Positions 31,987 to 44,290 of a stretch of 64,000 bases of DNA are shown here, in pieces (position 1 is the first letter of the stretch; each line of letters starts with the position of its first letter). The stretch is from positions 154,991,472 through 155,055,471 of the forward strand of contig NC_073306.1 of NCBI RefSeq assembly GCF_027595985.1, read 5' to 3'. The position numbers and the translations under genes were made by a program. The notes below the pieces were generated by a model that made no database searches, was not told the origin of the DNA, and saw only the letters and a program-made list of their open reading frames with translations. Source of the DNA: Sorex araneus. Lineage: Eukaryota > Chordata > Mammalia > Eulipotyphla > Soricidae.

Positions 31987-32699
31987 ATACATTTGGCAAG
32001 CTTGCCTCAATAGATTGCTTAAGACCTATAAGTAATAGAAAGGAATATATGATTCCTTATAACATTTCTTGTACCATCATAATCTGACTTTATGTAGGAC
32101 AGAAACAGAATTTATGTGTTTTCCTTGTTCTGTGAGAGGGGGCAAATTTGAGGTTCTCACACATATATGGCAAATACCTTATCACTGAGTTATGTTTCTG
32201 GCTCAGTATAATATGTGGATTTCTCCCTATAAAGACCAATTTACATATAGTCATTCTGAACAACAACAAAAATACACAGAATTATACAATTTATAAAAAA
32301 ACGATGTCTACACAGAGAGAATGTCTTCATGGTTTTTAATCTTCCCTTTTAGCTTTATTTCCTGGCAAGTCCTTCAGAGAAATTTTATTTTCTTTAACTT
32401 TGTCAAGATCAGATCGGGATAGTGAAACAGAATGGTAAGAGCGGGAAAGAAAAACTTGCCAATACAGCAGGAAACTGAAACTACTCAGGACTGAGAGTGA
32501 TCCTTGGCAGTATGTCTTACAACTCTCTGATTTTCCTGATGTGGAAGTTTAAGTTTCTAAGAGGTTAGACAGCTTGCCTGAAGTTAGACTGTTTCTGTGA
32601 GATTATTAAGCTTATAATCAAGAATTCGTTTTTGTGATAGATAAACCTGGCAAAGAAAATAGTTTTGCAGTCTTCACTATTTTCCAGCGTGGAGAGATC
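31987..32699. other. Unique sequence, no gene seen
   Basis: The stretch at 32124-32215 (gggggcaaatttgaggttct, aaataccttatcactgagtt) may hold a decayed reverse SINE. Otherwise I see nothing. Confidence 0.4.
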
Positions 32700-32910
32700 C
32701 TGATATCAAATCTCCACCTCTGTGTTTATTAGTAGTGAAAACTTGGTAAACGCACTTTTCTTCCAAGTCTCAATTTCCTTTTAAATGGGTTTAGTTATTT
32801 AAAAATGACCTATTATCAAACATAGGCATTGATTGTTCTAGAAACACATTAGGCTCTATGAATCAATGTCTAGCATTGCATCTAGCAACTAATTACCCCC
32901 CAAATAATGT
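32700..32910 (+). repeat. MIR-like repeat
   Basis: The order aaaacttggtaaacgcactt, caagtctcaatttccttttaaatggg, tagttatttaaaaatgacct and acattaggctctatgaatca, then tgtctagcattgcatctagc, parallels MIR (gggcaagttacttaacctct, cctcagtttcctcatctgtaaaatggg, then the 3' tail). Confidence 0.55.
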
Positions 32911-35543
32911 TTCTTGCTCCGCTCCTTGATTAAATGGATGAAAGAGGTTGTTTATAGGTCAGATTAATTATAAAAATGATGAAAAAAATCAAAATCAATG
33001 TTTTTATCTCTCTGTTGAAGTACTCTAGATGTAAGAGTGGAAGTCTTCTAAACATATAATACAATATTGAAAAGTGGATGGGAAAGAATGTAATAAGCAT
33101 GAGAAAGTTAGAGGGCTCTAGTCTGCTTCTTAACTAATTTCTAGGAAATGGTCTGTTTATCTTCCTAAGGCACATAAGTGAACATGACTTTTCATTTTTC
33201 ATACCCCTCTGAAAAACCTAGTGGTACCAGCGGGAACCATCAAAAGGAATTAAATTGTTATGTTTCCCAGGATTAGAAAAGTTGGAGGCAAATGTATATA
33301 AAAAGGCCTATTTCATATAACCCTGCCATAGCATTATTTTCAAACAATCACTTAAAGTCTCATTAGAATGGCCTGGGAATAGATTTTGCTCATTCTAACA
33401 TAGCCTGAACCTAACCCTTAGGTTAGGAGCTCATTGATTTTTAGCTTCTATAGCTCTGCAGAACACATCTGGATTCTTAATTAATAATGTGCTATCTTGG
33501 AGACCAATTCGCTATTGTTTGAACATGCTTGATTGAAAGCCCAGACATAATGCCCATAAAATGTTTGAGGGGTGGGAAGTAATTGAAGAAAAGATTATAA
33601 ATTACTCTTGGCTTTTGGATTCCCTCAAGAACTGGAAGCAAAAACCAATTATTTATCTTTGCAGATGGCATTACTCTCTCTCCCACCCCCATACAATCTA
33701 ATCAATGTTGATGAATCACTCCAGCCTGGTTCTCCCATTGGTGAGAGAAGTTAAAAAGACATCCCCTTTCTCCAGCCACTGAGTCTGTACTCCCACATTT
33801 AAGAAATAATAAAAAATAGTGTTTCTCAGCTTGCACTTGAAGACGTTAGGCAAAACAGTTCAATGCCTGTAATTAGTGACCTCGTTTTTGCTTAAGTCTC
33901 CCTGACGAGTGAGAATTGATTTTCTGAACGCTCCAGTTTGCATTCAATTGTGGAGAAGAGAATCAACAGTGGGCATTTTAAAATGCATCCGGAAAGTTCA
34001 GGCGTGCTTAGAAGCCGTGGCACTATGCGTGCATGCAGTCATCATGGAAGGTTTGGCAGTAAGCTCTGGATATTCCTTCTGTGGCCTAGATGTCATTTTG
34101 AGGCTGTTTGTTTTTTCTATCACGGGAACCCAAGTGACACTGGTAAGGATTCAAATCCCCTGCAAGGACTTCATTTCCAGCCTAGATAGGGTGGAAATTA
34201 GAATGACACGTTTAAGGTAGTTCAGCAAAGCAGAATCTTCTTTTCTGATTCTTTATAGCAGCCCAGCTCTACCTTAAATTAATGATTTTGCCCTCTTTAT
34301 TTCTCTAACACCTCTAGCCAGTGGGAATCCAGAAGCCAAGTGTTAGTCGAAGATTCCCTCTGAGAAACTCTGTTACACCAGAGGAGACAATGAAAGTTTT
34401 CTGGACTGTGTTTCCTCATGTTCATTAAAATGCAGTAGCTGAAGCCTCCTACACTGGGAAGAGCCCTCCCAGACTGCCCACACATGCCTCTGCTCAGGCT
34501 GTTCATTTCCCCTGCAGTGAACAGGACCTTTCTCTGCTTCTCATGGGGCATGGAGGGATGGTTGGGTTCCATCCTCCACAAGGTAGAGGATGAGTGCCAT
34601 CTCTTACCACCCCGTCATCTGCCTACTTAAAGACCCTCATGGGCCCAGTCTGTGACACACACAAATCAAGCAACAGGAGCCTGTGAAATAAGCGGCTTTT
34701 GCTGCTCTCTCGAATCTCAGCGTTTCCCAGTTCTTGAGACATTACCACAGGCACACATCACCTTTGGCAGGCCAAGCTCAGAGTTAGCTGGGAACATGCA
34801 TTGGGGGCTATTTTTTGTACATTCATTTTACCTATACCTACATCCCCTCCATTCAGGCCTCTCCCTTTGTGCCTACATGACCTAATCCATTATGTCTCAG
34901 AAACCTGTGAAAGACTAATAAATTATTTTTACCAAGACAAAGTTGGAAAGAAATTGTATCCACTTCCCCTATGATAAAATACCAGTGATAACCTTTTTGG
35001 TTAACCGCAATCTCTCTTCACCAACAGGCTTCGCCTGTCCCTACCAACTTGTTTGTTGAAGCATTGCAAACATTTTATCATTTTTGGTACATTAAGAAGT
35101 ACATAGTAAAAGTACAGTAATGCCCCAAAGCCAGATTCTTCCCAGTTTTCAAAAATTAGCATGAAAAAAACAGACAATTGTGTCCTATTAGAAGTTCTCT
35201 CCTCAACCTTGGATGGCCCAGGTCTTTCCCCAATGCCAAAGTAACACCAAAGCAGACGCATGTAGTGCCTCTAAGGGAGTGAATCTGCTTTGTATCAAGT
35301 CTGCATGGCACTGGGAAGAGAGCTGATGGGCAGAAGACAGGAAAATTACTGGAGTTTGAAGGACTCTATGTGATACCTTTCTATTTTCTTAAATGAGAAC
35401 TGCAGGATCAATTGAAAAATAGATAGAAATTAAGCACCAAAATTCCTAGACATGCAGGCAAGTGGGCCTGTTAATAATAATGAACTCTCCTACTGAAGTT
35501 ATTTCCTCATCTGTGTAGGCCTCTATCCCATCACTGCCCTTCC
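32911..35543. other. Unique sequence, less AT-rich from 33900, no gene called
   Basis: Around 33900-34900 the DNA is repeat-free by eye and less AT-rich. It has open frames of about 80-100 codons on both strands (33909-34220 +, 34297-34581 -). None shows a domain or paired splice sites I would trust. It may contain conserved non-coding sequence but nothing here proves it. Confidence 0.4.
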
Positions 35544-35838
35544 CCACTGGGCTTGGGCCTGATGAACAGTGCTAGGATGCTCTCTGTAGGGAGGATTTCC
35601 TACAAAGAAAAACGTACGGGTATTATTAACTGTTTTAGAATGCTGACATGAAGCCGAATCTACTCCACATGGCTTAAATCAACTACTTCTCCACTGGGCC
35701 TGAGCCTGATGAACAGAGATAGGATGCTCTCCGTAGGTAGTATGTTCTACAAAACTAAAAAATAAAAAAGAAGTATTATTAGCTTTTGTGAGAACCCTGA
35801 CAGGAAGCAGAATCTACCTGCATGACACAAGTCAACAG
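35544..35838 (+). repeat. Tandem duplication, two diverged copies, 147-bp period
   Basis: Copy 1 starts ccactgggcttgggcctgat (35544) and copy 2 starts ccactgggcctgagcctgat (35691). They stay in register through gaacagtgctaggatgctct against gaacagagataggatgctct, then tattattaactgtttt against tattattagcttttgt, and gccgaatctactccacatgg against gcagaatctacctgcatgac. Divergence shows the duplication is old. Confidence 0.8.
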
Positions 35839-36235
35839 ATTTTAATGTAGGCATGACAAACAGAGGTACAGTCGGTGCGTAACAAAATGTGAGTAGGTAC
35901 TCAGATTGGGATAGAAGAGGGAAAAAGTTACCTCCAGCTATAATAGAAGGGACAGGCCGGAAGACCATGTACCTGAGCCCAGTGAGAAATAGACCCCCAG
36001 AAAAAGGTTAGCAGTGGTAACTAGAGGTATCAGAAAACAGCTCCTTATGTTCAGAGACATGTAGTCAGGTAGGAAGGAACTTAGGCAAACGTCTTTCTAC
36101 TAGTCTTCTAATCTCCTGTCAGTAGATGCCACTGTCCAATCACAACCAGAAGCCAGTGTGTAACACTTACTCTCCATCCCAACCCTCATTGGTACAAGGA
36201 AGACAGAGGAAAGATTAAAGGATTAGAGGGTTTCT
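35839..36235. other. Unique sequence, no gene seen
   Basis: I recognise no repeat or coding domain. Confidence 0.45.
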
Positions 36236-36335
36236 TTTTTCTTTTTTTTTTTTATTAGTCAATCACCATGAGGTACAGTTACAAACTTATGAACTTTCAT
36301 GGTTGCATTTCAGTCGTACAGTGATCATTTACATC
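36236..36335 (-). mobile_element. L1 3' terminus, short, reverse
   Basis: After the T run (36235-36255), the order tcaatcaccatgaggtacag, ttacaaacttatgaactttc and tgcatttcagtcgtacagtg is the reversed 3' end of the shrew L1 family. Confidence 0.7.
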
Positions 36336-36889
36336 AAGAGGTTTTCTTGAAGGAATGAGAACCAACTTTATGAGGACACTGGCACATAAGGAGCAAATCG
36401 TTTCCACTGAAATAAATAATGGGGTGAGAGAACAGGTAAATAACCCACCTGAATCTTGCTGTCTCCAGCACACCGCTCTACCCCAATTCCTAAAGGCAAG
36501 AATGCCAGAAAATTCTGAGTTACATACAGGTAAGAGTAACATCCCCTGGAATCCAGTCTCCGTCAGAAATCCCGACTCACAAGCCACATCCTCCATTAGC
36601 GTTTTCCCTCGTGTAGACTCATCAGGAGCCTTTGCATGTCCCTGGGTCATGCCCTTGAACTTAATTCCACCTTTTGACTCTGTCTTCTATATAACTCTCA
36701 GAGACCCTTACTGTTGAGTGTCACCAAGAGCCTCGCTCAACCTTTCTGCCTCAGACACGGGCCTGTCCTACAGAGCTGCTTCTTCCAAACTAATCTCAAA
36801 TTAAACCACCTCTTCAATGAAGGTGCTTAAGGCAGGGCTGAGAAAATGTAAATGTTCTTCATAAATATACAGTCATGTAACTCTCATGC
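36336..36889. other. Unique sequence, no gene seen
   Basis: A 120-codon plus frame (36355-36717) and a 117-codon minus frame (36297-36650) oppose each other over the same DNA. Neither has a domain. Confidence 0.45.
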
Positions 36890-37030
36890 CACATCTGTCT
36901 ATTAGAGATAATCTCTCAATGTTCAAATCACTGTATGGACTAAATAAGATAATTATGAGCTACTATATCAACTCTTTAGTGTGGGACTCACACAAAGGAA
37001 ACCGTCAATAATGAGTATTTGTTATCTCGC
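36890..37030 (+). repeat. MIR-like 3' half
   Basis: The order atggactaaataagataatt, tctttagtgtgggactcaca and aaccgtcaataatgagtatt parallels the MIR 3' tail (aatgagataatgcatgtaaa, agcacagtgcctggcacata, cgctcaataaatgttagcta). Confidence 0.5.
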
Positions 37031-38225
37031 ACCACCCTTTTAATGTGGCATGTTCTTTATCCAGAAGCCAAATCCTTTTTCCTTTCTTGCAAAATGTGAT
37101 GAGTGAATGCAGCACGGGGAGTTTTACACATTCAGTGTGGGCTAGTCAAATTGCTCTCATATTTTCCCAGTGTAGATATAGGTGAATGTACTAAAAGTAT
37201 GATGCAGGTATTTTGCATCTTTACATAGAAAATTTATGGTTTACACCAAATTCACTTTTCTTGTCATTTCATTAACCTCTGGTAGGTTAAACCCCCCAGA
37301 GTTTCTGTGGGTGTGGATGTGGTCAGCATAGACCAGTTAAAATATGACCTTAGAGACTGTTTCCTGTCTGTACTCACCAGAGCCAGAAATTCTTTTGATA
37401 GAACTTATCATAAATTATTTATGTTTCTCTCAACCTCTGATGCAAATCTATGAAATATAATGGAAACATCCTGTATATCACAGTGATCTCTTATCATTCT
37501 GGGTCTGCCACAAAAGACTTATAAAAATACTCTGTACACTAATCTGATATCCACTATTACAGTTCAGCTGTAACTCCTAGACTGAAAACATTTCAATTCT
37601 TTGCTTTACCTTCACTGTACAGATTCTATAACATCTTTCACTGTGCAAAGGTATGCATTGTTAATTTTGATGATAGCACCGTTAGAATATATCTCCATTT
37701 AAAGTAGGAAAAGTATAATATGAGTTTTCTTTCATTTATGACTGAAAATTGTGGGAATAAAAGGGCTTCAAATGATTTTTTTGATACAATATTTTAAATT
37801 ACCATGGAGCTTTCAGTAATTTACACATCTTTTTGTTCTAATTGCTAAAGCCATGTTACATGATGAATAATTAGGGAACTGTCCCCAAATAAATAATCAT
37901 AATCACTTTATTCACTAAATATCAAGCTTATTCATTCCAATTTAAGGTTTTTCTCAACTTATAAATTCGATATGTTGAGAATGTTATTTAATGTATAATG
38001 TTATTTAATGTCTTCTTATGTAACTATTATTTTTGCATTGTAATATTTTATCAGTTGATCATCAGTTTGATAAAGTCTGTAAATACATAGTGAGTGTCCA
38101 TCCATCCATTTATTTTAATGAAACAACTCACATCACAATATCTTATGACTTTTAACAGAATTCTATGTCATAGATGCAGATCGTTTGCGATTTCAAATAA
38201 GGAAATTGAAGCTATTTTTTTATTT
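37031..38225. other. AT-rich unique DNA, no gene seen
   Basis: Apart from a small tandem repeat near 37980-38015 (aatgttatttaatgt twice), I see nothing. Confidence 0.45.
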
Positions 38226-38400
38226 GTTTGATTTGGGCCACTTCCAGCCATGCTCACTGCTTACTCCTGACTCTGTAATCATGAATTATATCTAAACTCC
38301 TGATAGTGGTCAGGGTGACCTTATAGGGTACCAAAAATTGAATGTGGGTCAGTTGCATGCAATGCAAGTACCCTATCCATTGTACTAACTCTCCAACCCC
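38226..38400 (-). mobile_element. SOR-type SINE, diverged
   Basis: Reverse orientation: tttgggccacttccagccat, cttactcctgactctgtaat, gtcagttgcatgcaatgcaa, gtaccctatccattgtacta, actctccaacccc. Full length but old. Confidence 0.7.
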
Positions 38401-38424
38401 AATACTATATTTTTAAGTAGAGAA

Positions 38425-38546
38425 CTTTTGTTGCTCCAATACCCATCCCTTCCCCAGTATATATTTTCCACCTCCACTATTCTCAGTTTCCCTCCTACCT
38501 CTCCCTACCCCATCCAGCTTGCCTCTATGCAGATGGCAGGCACTTT

Positions 38547-38604
<58 letters not shown>

Positions 38605-38885
38605 ATCTTTGTCTCTGTCTCTGCTCTGTCTCTGTTTTTCTCTCTCTCTCTCTCTTTCTCTCTCTTGCTCTCACTATCTCTCTCACTCTCTGTTTCCTTC
38701 TGGGCTAGAGGGTTTGCAATACAGGCACTGGCAGGTTAGCTTGTCATGTATATCCCTTCACCTTCTTTTAGCACTCAGATCTTGCTCAGAGTGATCAATT
38801 CCAACTAACATTGTCATAGTTGTTGTGTCTATATCCTAATTGTCCTCCTCCTTATGCTTTAGGCTGTGGCAAGCTTCAGGCTAAA
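38425..38885 (-). mobile_element. Shrew-type L1 3' end with expanded CT tract
   Basis: Reverse orientation: caatacccatcccttcccca, ctctatgcagatggcaggca, the CT tract, gggtttgcaatacaggcact and tcagagtgatcaattccaac. The order matches the L1 3' end at 25285-25597 and extends further 5' than that copy. The frame at 38428-38739 is a translated CT repeat. Confidence 0.7.
38551..38600. repeat. (CT)25 microsatellite, continued imperfectly to 38690
   Basis: An unbroken run of CT dinucleotides, followed by interrupted CT/TCTG sequence. It occupies the place where other L1 3' ends have a shorter gagaga stretch. Confidence 0.95.
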
Positions 38886-39042
38886 TTTTTTTTCTTAATA
38901 AAAAAAATTATTGAACTGACCCATCAGTCAACTCACCAAAATGTTTATTGTACAAGATGCACACACACACAAGACTTTTAGCAATAAATTATCAAGCATA
39001 ATAGAAGTAATTAAGTAAGAACTATAGTTTAAGGCATCATTG

Positions 39043-39228
39043 TGAGACTAAAGCAATATTACAGCAGGTTGGGCTCTTATCACGCATTTGACAGGCTTGT
39101 GTCTGATCTCTAGCATGACATTTGGTCTTCTGAGCCACTCCTGAAATAATTCCTGACCATAGTACTACATATACGCCTTGAACACTCCTGGCTGTGTGTG
39201 CCTCAAACTAAAACTAAAATAAAGTAAA
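39043..39228 (+). mobile_element. SOR-related SINE, old copy
   Basis: Landmarks: caatattacagcaggttggg, tgtgtctgatctctagcatg, cttctgagccactcctgaaa, acactcctggctgtgtgtgc, then an A-rich end. Confidence 0.55.
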
Positions 39229-39721
39229 TATGTCAAATATGTTGTGTGATAATAGGCATAGAGTGATCAGCCCTTCAACTGAATTTTGAGGACAGAGGAA
39301 GACTTTATGTGAAAATTGAGGATGTTTTTGTTTCATGATGCAGAAGTCATGCCCTGTAAAAATAAGGGCTTATGCCATGGATTTAAAGCAGAAAATTCTG
39401 ACAGATCCAAAGATATGAATCAAATAAGACACATAGGAGGAGGGTAGAACTCAGACTAGACTGGAGGAGCAGTCAGCGAGTCACATAATGCTTAATCTTA
39501 TGAACACTATTGTGAGTAGACTTATGGCACATGATTGATGACAAAAAGTCTGAGTTGGATGGAAGAAGAGCAGGTAGAAGAAAGTAAGACTGACTATAAT
39601 GAAATACAGCACTCGTGTGATCAGAGAGGGGGCAGCTAATTCCCTTGCATTATTTTGTTCTTACGTCTCTCCGAACCTGTTTTGTTCAATTAAATGTTTT
39701 GTTGTTGTTGTTGTTGGTAGT

Positions 39722-39877
39722 TGTTTAGTCCACACCTGGCAGAGCTCAGAACTTACTCCTGGCTCTGTGCTCAGGCATTACTCCTGGTGGGACTCAAAAG
39801 ACCAAATGTGCTGGGAACAAAACTGGGGTTAGATGCCTGCAAGGCAATCCCTTGCCTGCTCTAGTATGCCCCAGCCC
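39722..39877 (-). mobile_element. SOR-type SINE, moderately diverged
   Basis: Reverse orientation: tagtccacacctggcagagc, actcctggctctgtgctcag, gcattactcctggtgggact, aaactggggttagatgcctg, atgccccagccc. A (GTT)n tract at 39700-39717 lies at its tail end. Confidence 0.75.
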
Positions 39878-40831
39878 TAATTTTATTCTAAGATAAAGGC
39901 TCATTTTTTGAGTTTTAGTTTTAACTGGTCAAAGTTCCGAGGTTCCAGAAATTCCAGTACAGCAAACAACATCAAAATCTTTATTGCTGTTTTATTGCTG
40001 TACTATCCTTGTTCCCTGAGACAAAAGAATTTCAACTTGTTTCTATTTACTGAAAGCTGTTAATGTATTTACTGTTATGAGGAGGCAAAGTATCCTTATG
40101 ATTCAATATGCATTTCCTTATGTCTAGAATTTGGCTCTTCTTTCTTTGATGAATATCTTTGAAAATGAGGAGATATAGAAAACATCTTTATTAATTTCAC
40201 AATCATTGAGCTTGTAAGAATGGGCCCTTTCCTCAGATATGCTTAAAGGCATTTTTGCAAAAATATAGGAGCAGAAACTTCCTTTCCCAATCCTCTAGCT
40301 CTCTCTTTTGAAAACTGGAAAAGGGAAATATTAGTCTTACTGTAGAGAGAAAAGATTCATTTTGTAAAGCTACAATGAATTATAATGACCATTAGTCCCA
40401 CTTCTGATGTTGCCTATTGATATGCTAGAGGATAAATTGTCTCCATTTTTGGTTTTTGTTTCTCACTATGCCGCATAACACTAAGAATGGCCAGACATTC
40501 GGAGCTTAATGAGAACTGCATCAAAAGGCTTTAAACTAGGATCACATATAAAAGCTCATTAGATAATTGTCATAATAGCAGCAGCAGTAGCAAAAGTAGT
40601 AGAATAGCACAAAGTAATAGAATGGTAGAGATATTTTGAGACTTCGGCCAATACCTGTCTGAAAAATGACAGAAAATGTATCTTGTCCTGTTTCTCATAG
40701 TTTCTAACAGGATAGTGATATTTTCTTTATCACAGTAGATGAGTATAACACTGGTTATGCCCTTTTGGGACATATATCCAGTATAAATCACGCAGAATGT
40801 TTTTAGCAAAACATTCCTTGCTTTTCTCGAT
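39878..40831. other. Unique sequence, no gene seen
   Basis: A 138-codon minus frame (40570-40986) runs across this stretch into the next SINE and has no domain. Confidence 0.45.
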
Positions 40832-41008
40832 GTTTTTTTTTTGTGTGGGTGGGTGGGGAAAGGGTGTTGGAGGCACACACAGCGATGCCCAGGGTTTACT
40901 CTGCACTTAGGAGTAACTCCTGAGTTTAGGGGACTATATGGGATACAGGAGATTGAATCTGGGTTGGCTACATGCAAGGCAAGCACCGTCTACATCTCCA
41001 TTCCCAAG
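40832..41008 (-). mobile_element. SOR-type SINE, diverged
   Basis: Reverse orientation: T run, cacacacagcgatgcccagg, ctctgcacttaggagtaact, gactatatgggatacaggag, ttgaatctgggttggctaca, tgcaaggcaagcaccgtcta. Confidence 0.75.
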
Positions 41009-41136
41009 GCAAAATATTCTTTTTGTTTTCTTACATTCTTAGTAGACCTATGTCCAGTGAAAGGTATCCTTGTTACTGGGGATTATTTCTGCTATGGAGA
41101 ATTATTTTTGCTATAACTAAAAAACACATGTAGTCT

Positions 41137-41225
41137 CACAACCAGCCAGGAATGTTTCCTGAATGCAGAGTTGGGAGTAAATCCTGAGCAGCACTGGGTG
41201 CAATTATAAATAAACAAATAAAAGA
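41137..41225 (+). mobile_element. SOR-type SINE, 3' part only
   Basis: Only the body and tail remain: agccaggaatgtttcctgaa, tgcagagttgggagtaaatc, gagcagcactgggtgcaatt, then ataaataaacaaataaaa. Confidence 0.55.
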
Positions 41226-41269
41226 GTAAAACAATGCTTTAGAAGCTGTTAAATGTTACTCCCTGGTAG

Positions 41270-41430
41270 GCCTGAGTGATAGAAGGGGGGGTAGAGTGCT
41301 TGCCTTGCATGCAGCTGGCCCAGTTCGATCCCTGGCATCCTTATGGTTTCATGGGAGTGATCTCTGCACTCAAAGCCATGAGGAAGCCCCAAGCACAGCT
41401 GTTGTGACCCAAAAGCAAAACAACAAAAGA
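41270..41430 (+). mobile_element. SOR-type SINE, A-tail family
   Basis: Landmarks: gagtgcttgccttgcatgca, gctggcccagttcgatccct, ggcatccttatggtttcatg, agcacagctgttgtgaccca, aaagcaaaacaacaaaag. Confidence 0.75.
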
Positions 41431-41481
41431 TAATTTAGTCCATGGTATAGTTAGAAATAATTAGTTTCATGGAGAAAGTTT

Positions 41482-41736
41482 CATGGAGCGATAGCACAGC
41501 GGGTAAGGGCACTTGCCTTGCACACGGCCGACCTGGATTTGATTTCTCCGTCCCTCTCAAAAAGCCCAGTAAGCTACTGAGAGTATCCTGCCTGCATGGC
41601 AGAGCCTGGCAAGCTACCCGTGGCGTATTCAATATGCCAAAAACAGTACCAACAAGTCTCACAATGGAGACATTACTTGTGCATGCTTGAGCAAATCGAT
41701 GAACAATGGGACGACAGTGCTATAGTGCTACAGTGC
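41482..41736 (+). mobile_element. Composite SINE (tRNA head, RTE leader, RTE 3' end)
   Basis: Head gagcgatagcacagcgggta, leader gcagagcctggcaagctacc and caatatgccaaaaacagtac, RTE end tgcttgagcaaatcgatgaa and caatgggacgacagtgctat. In the leader, ctctca and tgagag can pair across an 18-nt loop. The tail is atagtgctacagtg. The frames at 41435-41799 are by-products. Confidence 0.88.
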
Positions 41737-41829
41737 ATAGAGAAAATAGTAATGTCCCAAGGAGTTCATTTGTTAACCATTCACCTAATATTCATTTAAC
41801 TTCATATCCTGCTTTTTTGTTTCCTTGTT

Positions 41830-41985
41830 TGTTAGCCACACTAGCTGGGCTAATGGCTAGTCCTGACTTTGGAATCACTCCTGGCACGACTCAAGGGACT
41901 GAATATATACAGTTACAGGATCAAATTCAGTTTGACCATATCTCATGTAGGACAAACACCTTACCCACTATACTATTTCTGCAGA
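41830..41985 (-). mobile_element. SOR-related SINE, old copy
   Basis: Reverse orientation: tagtcctgactttggaatca, ctcctggcacgactcaaggg, catgtaggacaaacacctta, cccactatactatttctgca. Confidence 0.6.
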
Positions 41986-42782
41986 TACTAGCATACTTTG
42001 ATTTTGCTTACCAAATCTGGCTACCTGAGGATCAAGAAGAAAGAAACTTTAAGCCAGACTTACCCTGGTAGTATTGGCTTCTCTCAGTTTCTCAAAATTC
42101 ATTTTGACATCACGGAGTAGGTGGTTGAAGTATCATCTATCTAAGAAGATCTGTGAATATAAGTATGAATGCCCACACATGTCACAAATTCCTCCTCCCC
42201 CTGGGAAACTGAGCAGTTAGTCTAATTACTACCATTGTAGCACGTGTGACCACTGTGAGCTACAGTGTACCTTCAAAGCAACGGGAGAATCAGACCTGTT
42301 GATACACCATTTGTTCTTCATTTGGAAATGTCTATTTACTCATTCCCTTGGAATGTTATTTAGCACATCTTATACATCTATACTACCTTATTTGACTCAT
42401 AATTCTATTGTGCTGGGAACTTGACAAACATGTATTAAATTAGTGAGTGAAAGAATGATTGATTGAGCAATATCTCTTTAGCATATCAGTTACAAAACAG
42501 GGAAAACACATTTTAAAACAAAGAGAACAGAGTATCACTAGGCAATTTAAACCTTTTGCAGTACAACTCACCATGGTTTTGTTTGTTAAAAACCAAATAA
42601 ACCAAAATAAACCAATAAGATATAATTTATTAGTAGAGTTTAGTGGTTATAAAAGGACTACCTAAGAAAACTTCCAATTTTTCTAATCATGTATAAATAG
42701 TATTCATGAAATATAATCTTTATTCCTAAACTATCAGGGTACCACTAACTCTACAGTTAATTTTCACAAATGCTTATTTTTA
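41986..42782. other. Unique sequence, no gene seen
   Basis: I recognise no repeat or coding domain. Confidence 0.45.
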
Positions 42783-42870
42783 TTTAGATTCTGGCTATAC
42801 TCAGTGGTGAATAAATCAAGATCAGCTTATGCAAAACAGTGTCTTAAGCCCTATACTATCGCTCTGATCC
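42783..42870 (-). mobile_element. SOR-related SINE, fragment
   Basis: Only the end nearest the head is clear: agtgtcttaagccctatact, atcgctctgatcc. Confidence 0.45.
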
Positions 42871-44112
42871 ATATGATCCTTCCTATTAACACCAGATTCA
42901 TTTCTCCAAATCTTCTCCCTGTTGTGGGACACGGTCTCAAATAATGAACAATTAAAGACTTGTGGATAATAAATCATGTCCCATGTGTGGGTCCAAATCA
43001 TTTCTATAGAACCTTGGTCCCAAAAGTCTACATTAATTCTATGTACATGGAGCTTCTAATATCTTTAGCTCTCATTGGTAATTACAATGTATGGAAAGTG
43101 AAAACACCCAACTAAGTACATGTTTTTTCTTTGTACTCATATTTTTTCACAATGAAGCTCATTAACTTCCTGACTTACACATTTTACTGCATCCCCTATG
43201 CCTAGATATGGACAAGGTGACTCCTTATTTAAAAAATTAAGCAGTATGTATCTAGAATAGGTGCCACCCTATGGATTAATATTTCCTCGTTTCATCTCTG
43301 CAACAAAGTTTTCATAAACTTACAAAGCTTTGTTATCTCCACTATTTCTTCCTATATTCCTCTAGTCTTAAATTTATTGGCCAATAAATATTACAACTGT
43401 AGTCTTATCCTGATGTATGAATGGCCAACATGAACTATTTCCCTCATAACTAGTAATATTTATCAGTAAATTGTCCCATGGCTTAAAAAATGATATAGTA
43501 TAATTTATGAACTAGATGCACTGCCTTCAAAAAAGTATTAATTTTGGAAAATGACAACACTACAATATAAATAATTGTAAATAATAATGTCTCAATCCAA
43601 TAAAAGGCATTTGTCTTTTCCCATAGACAAGAGCTATGGTAAATTTGAAAGTATTTATAAAACCTATCTCTATGCCTAAAAAGAAATGTGAAGACCATGT
43701 CCTAAAGAGTTTGGATTCAAGTTGCTGAAACTGTTGAAATAAATAGTATTTCAAAACAAAAAAAATCCTATAAAAAAACAAAACACATTTGCACAAGTAA
43801 CTTTTTCCTATAGCCCTGTAGCTTACCAAAATAAATGTTACATGTCATAGATATGGCCCAAAGTATGAAAAAAACAATTGCACTTGTAAGCTCACACATT
43901 TGCACTAAAAAGCAGTTTTTCATAATTAAACCACAATAAGATATGGTTTACCATATCAGAGAGCTTTTCATTTGTTGGTATCTTCTATTGAAAAAACTAT
44001 AATTTTTAATAGCAGTACTATGACTATTGTTATAGGGATCACACACAAAAAGAAAATTTAAAAATAAATTTTATTTATAAATAAAAATATAATTAAAAAT
44101 AAAGTTTATACA
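42871..44112. other. AT-rich unique DNA, no gene seen
   Basis: I recognise no repeat. The minus-strand frames at 43483-43829 are T-rich chance frames. Confidence 0.45.
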
Positions 44113-44290
44113 CTGTAGAGAGAGTATAGCAGAAGAGTGGGTAAGGTACTTGCTTTGCAAACTGATAACCTGGGATCAATTCCCTGCACCATCCAGAGTT
44201 CACTGACCACCATCAGCAGTGATGTCTGCCTACAGAACCAGAAGCAAATCTTGAGCAACATTGAACAATCCCTGTAGTATCTCCCACCCC
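44113..44290 (+). mobile_element. SOR-related SINE, old copy
   Basis: Landmarks: agagagtatagcagaagagt, gggtaaggtacttgctttgc, cctgggatcaattccctgca, tcttgagcaacattgaacaa. Confidence 0.6.

Noticed and set aside
36297-36717. Opposed frames of 117 and 120 codons as a gene
   Set aside because: Overlapping open frames on both strands without a motif point to chance.
38428-38794. Serine-leucine-rich frames as a protein
   Set aside because: They are translations of the CT microsatellite in an L1 3' end.
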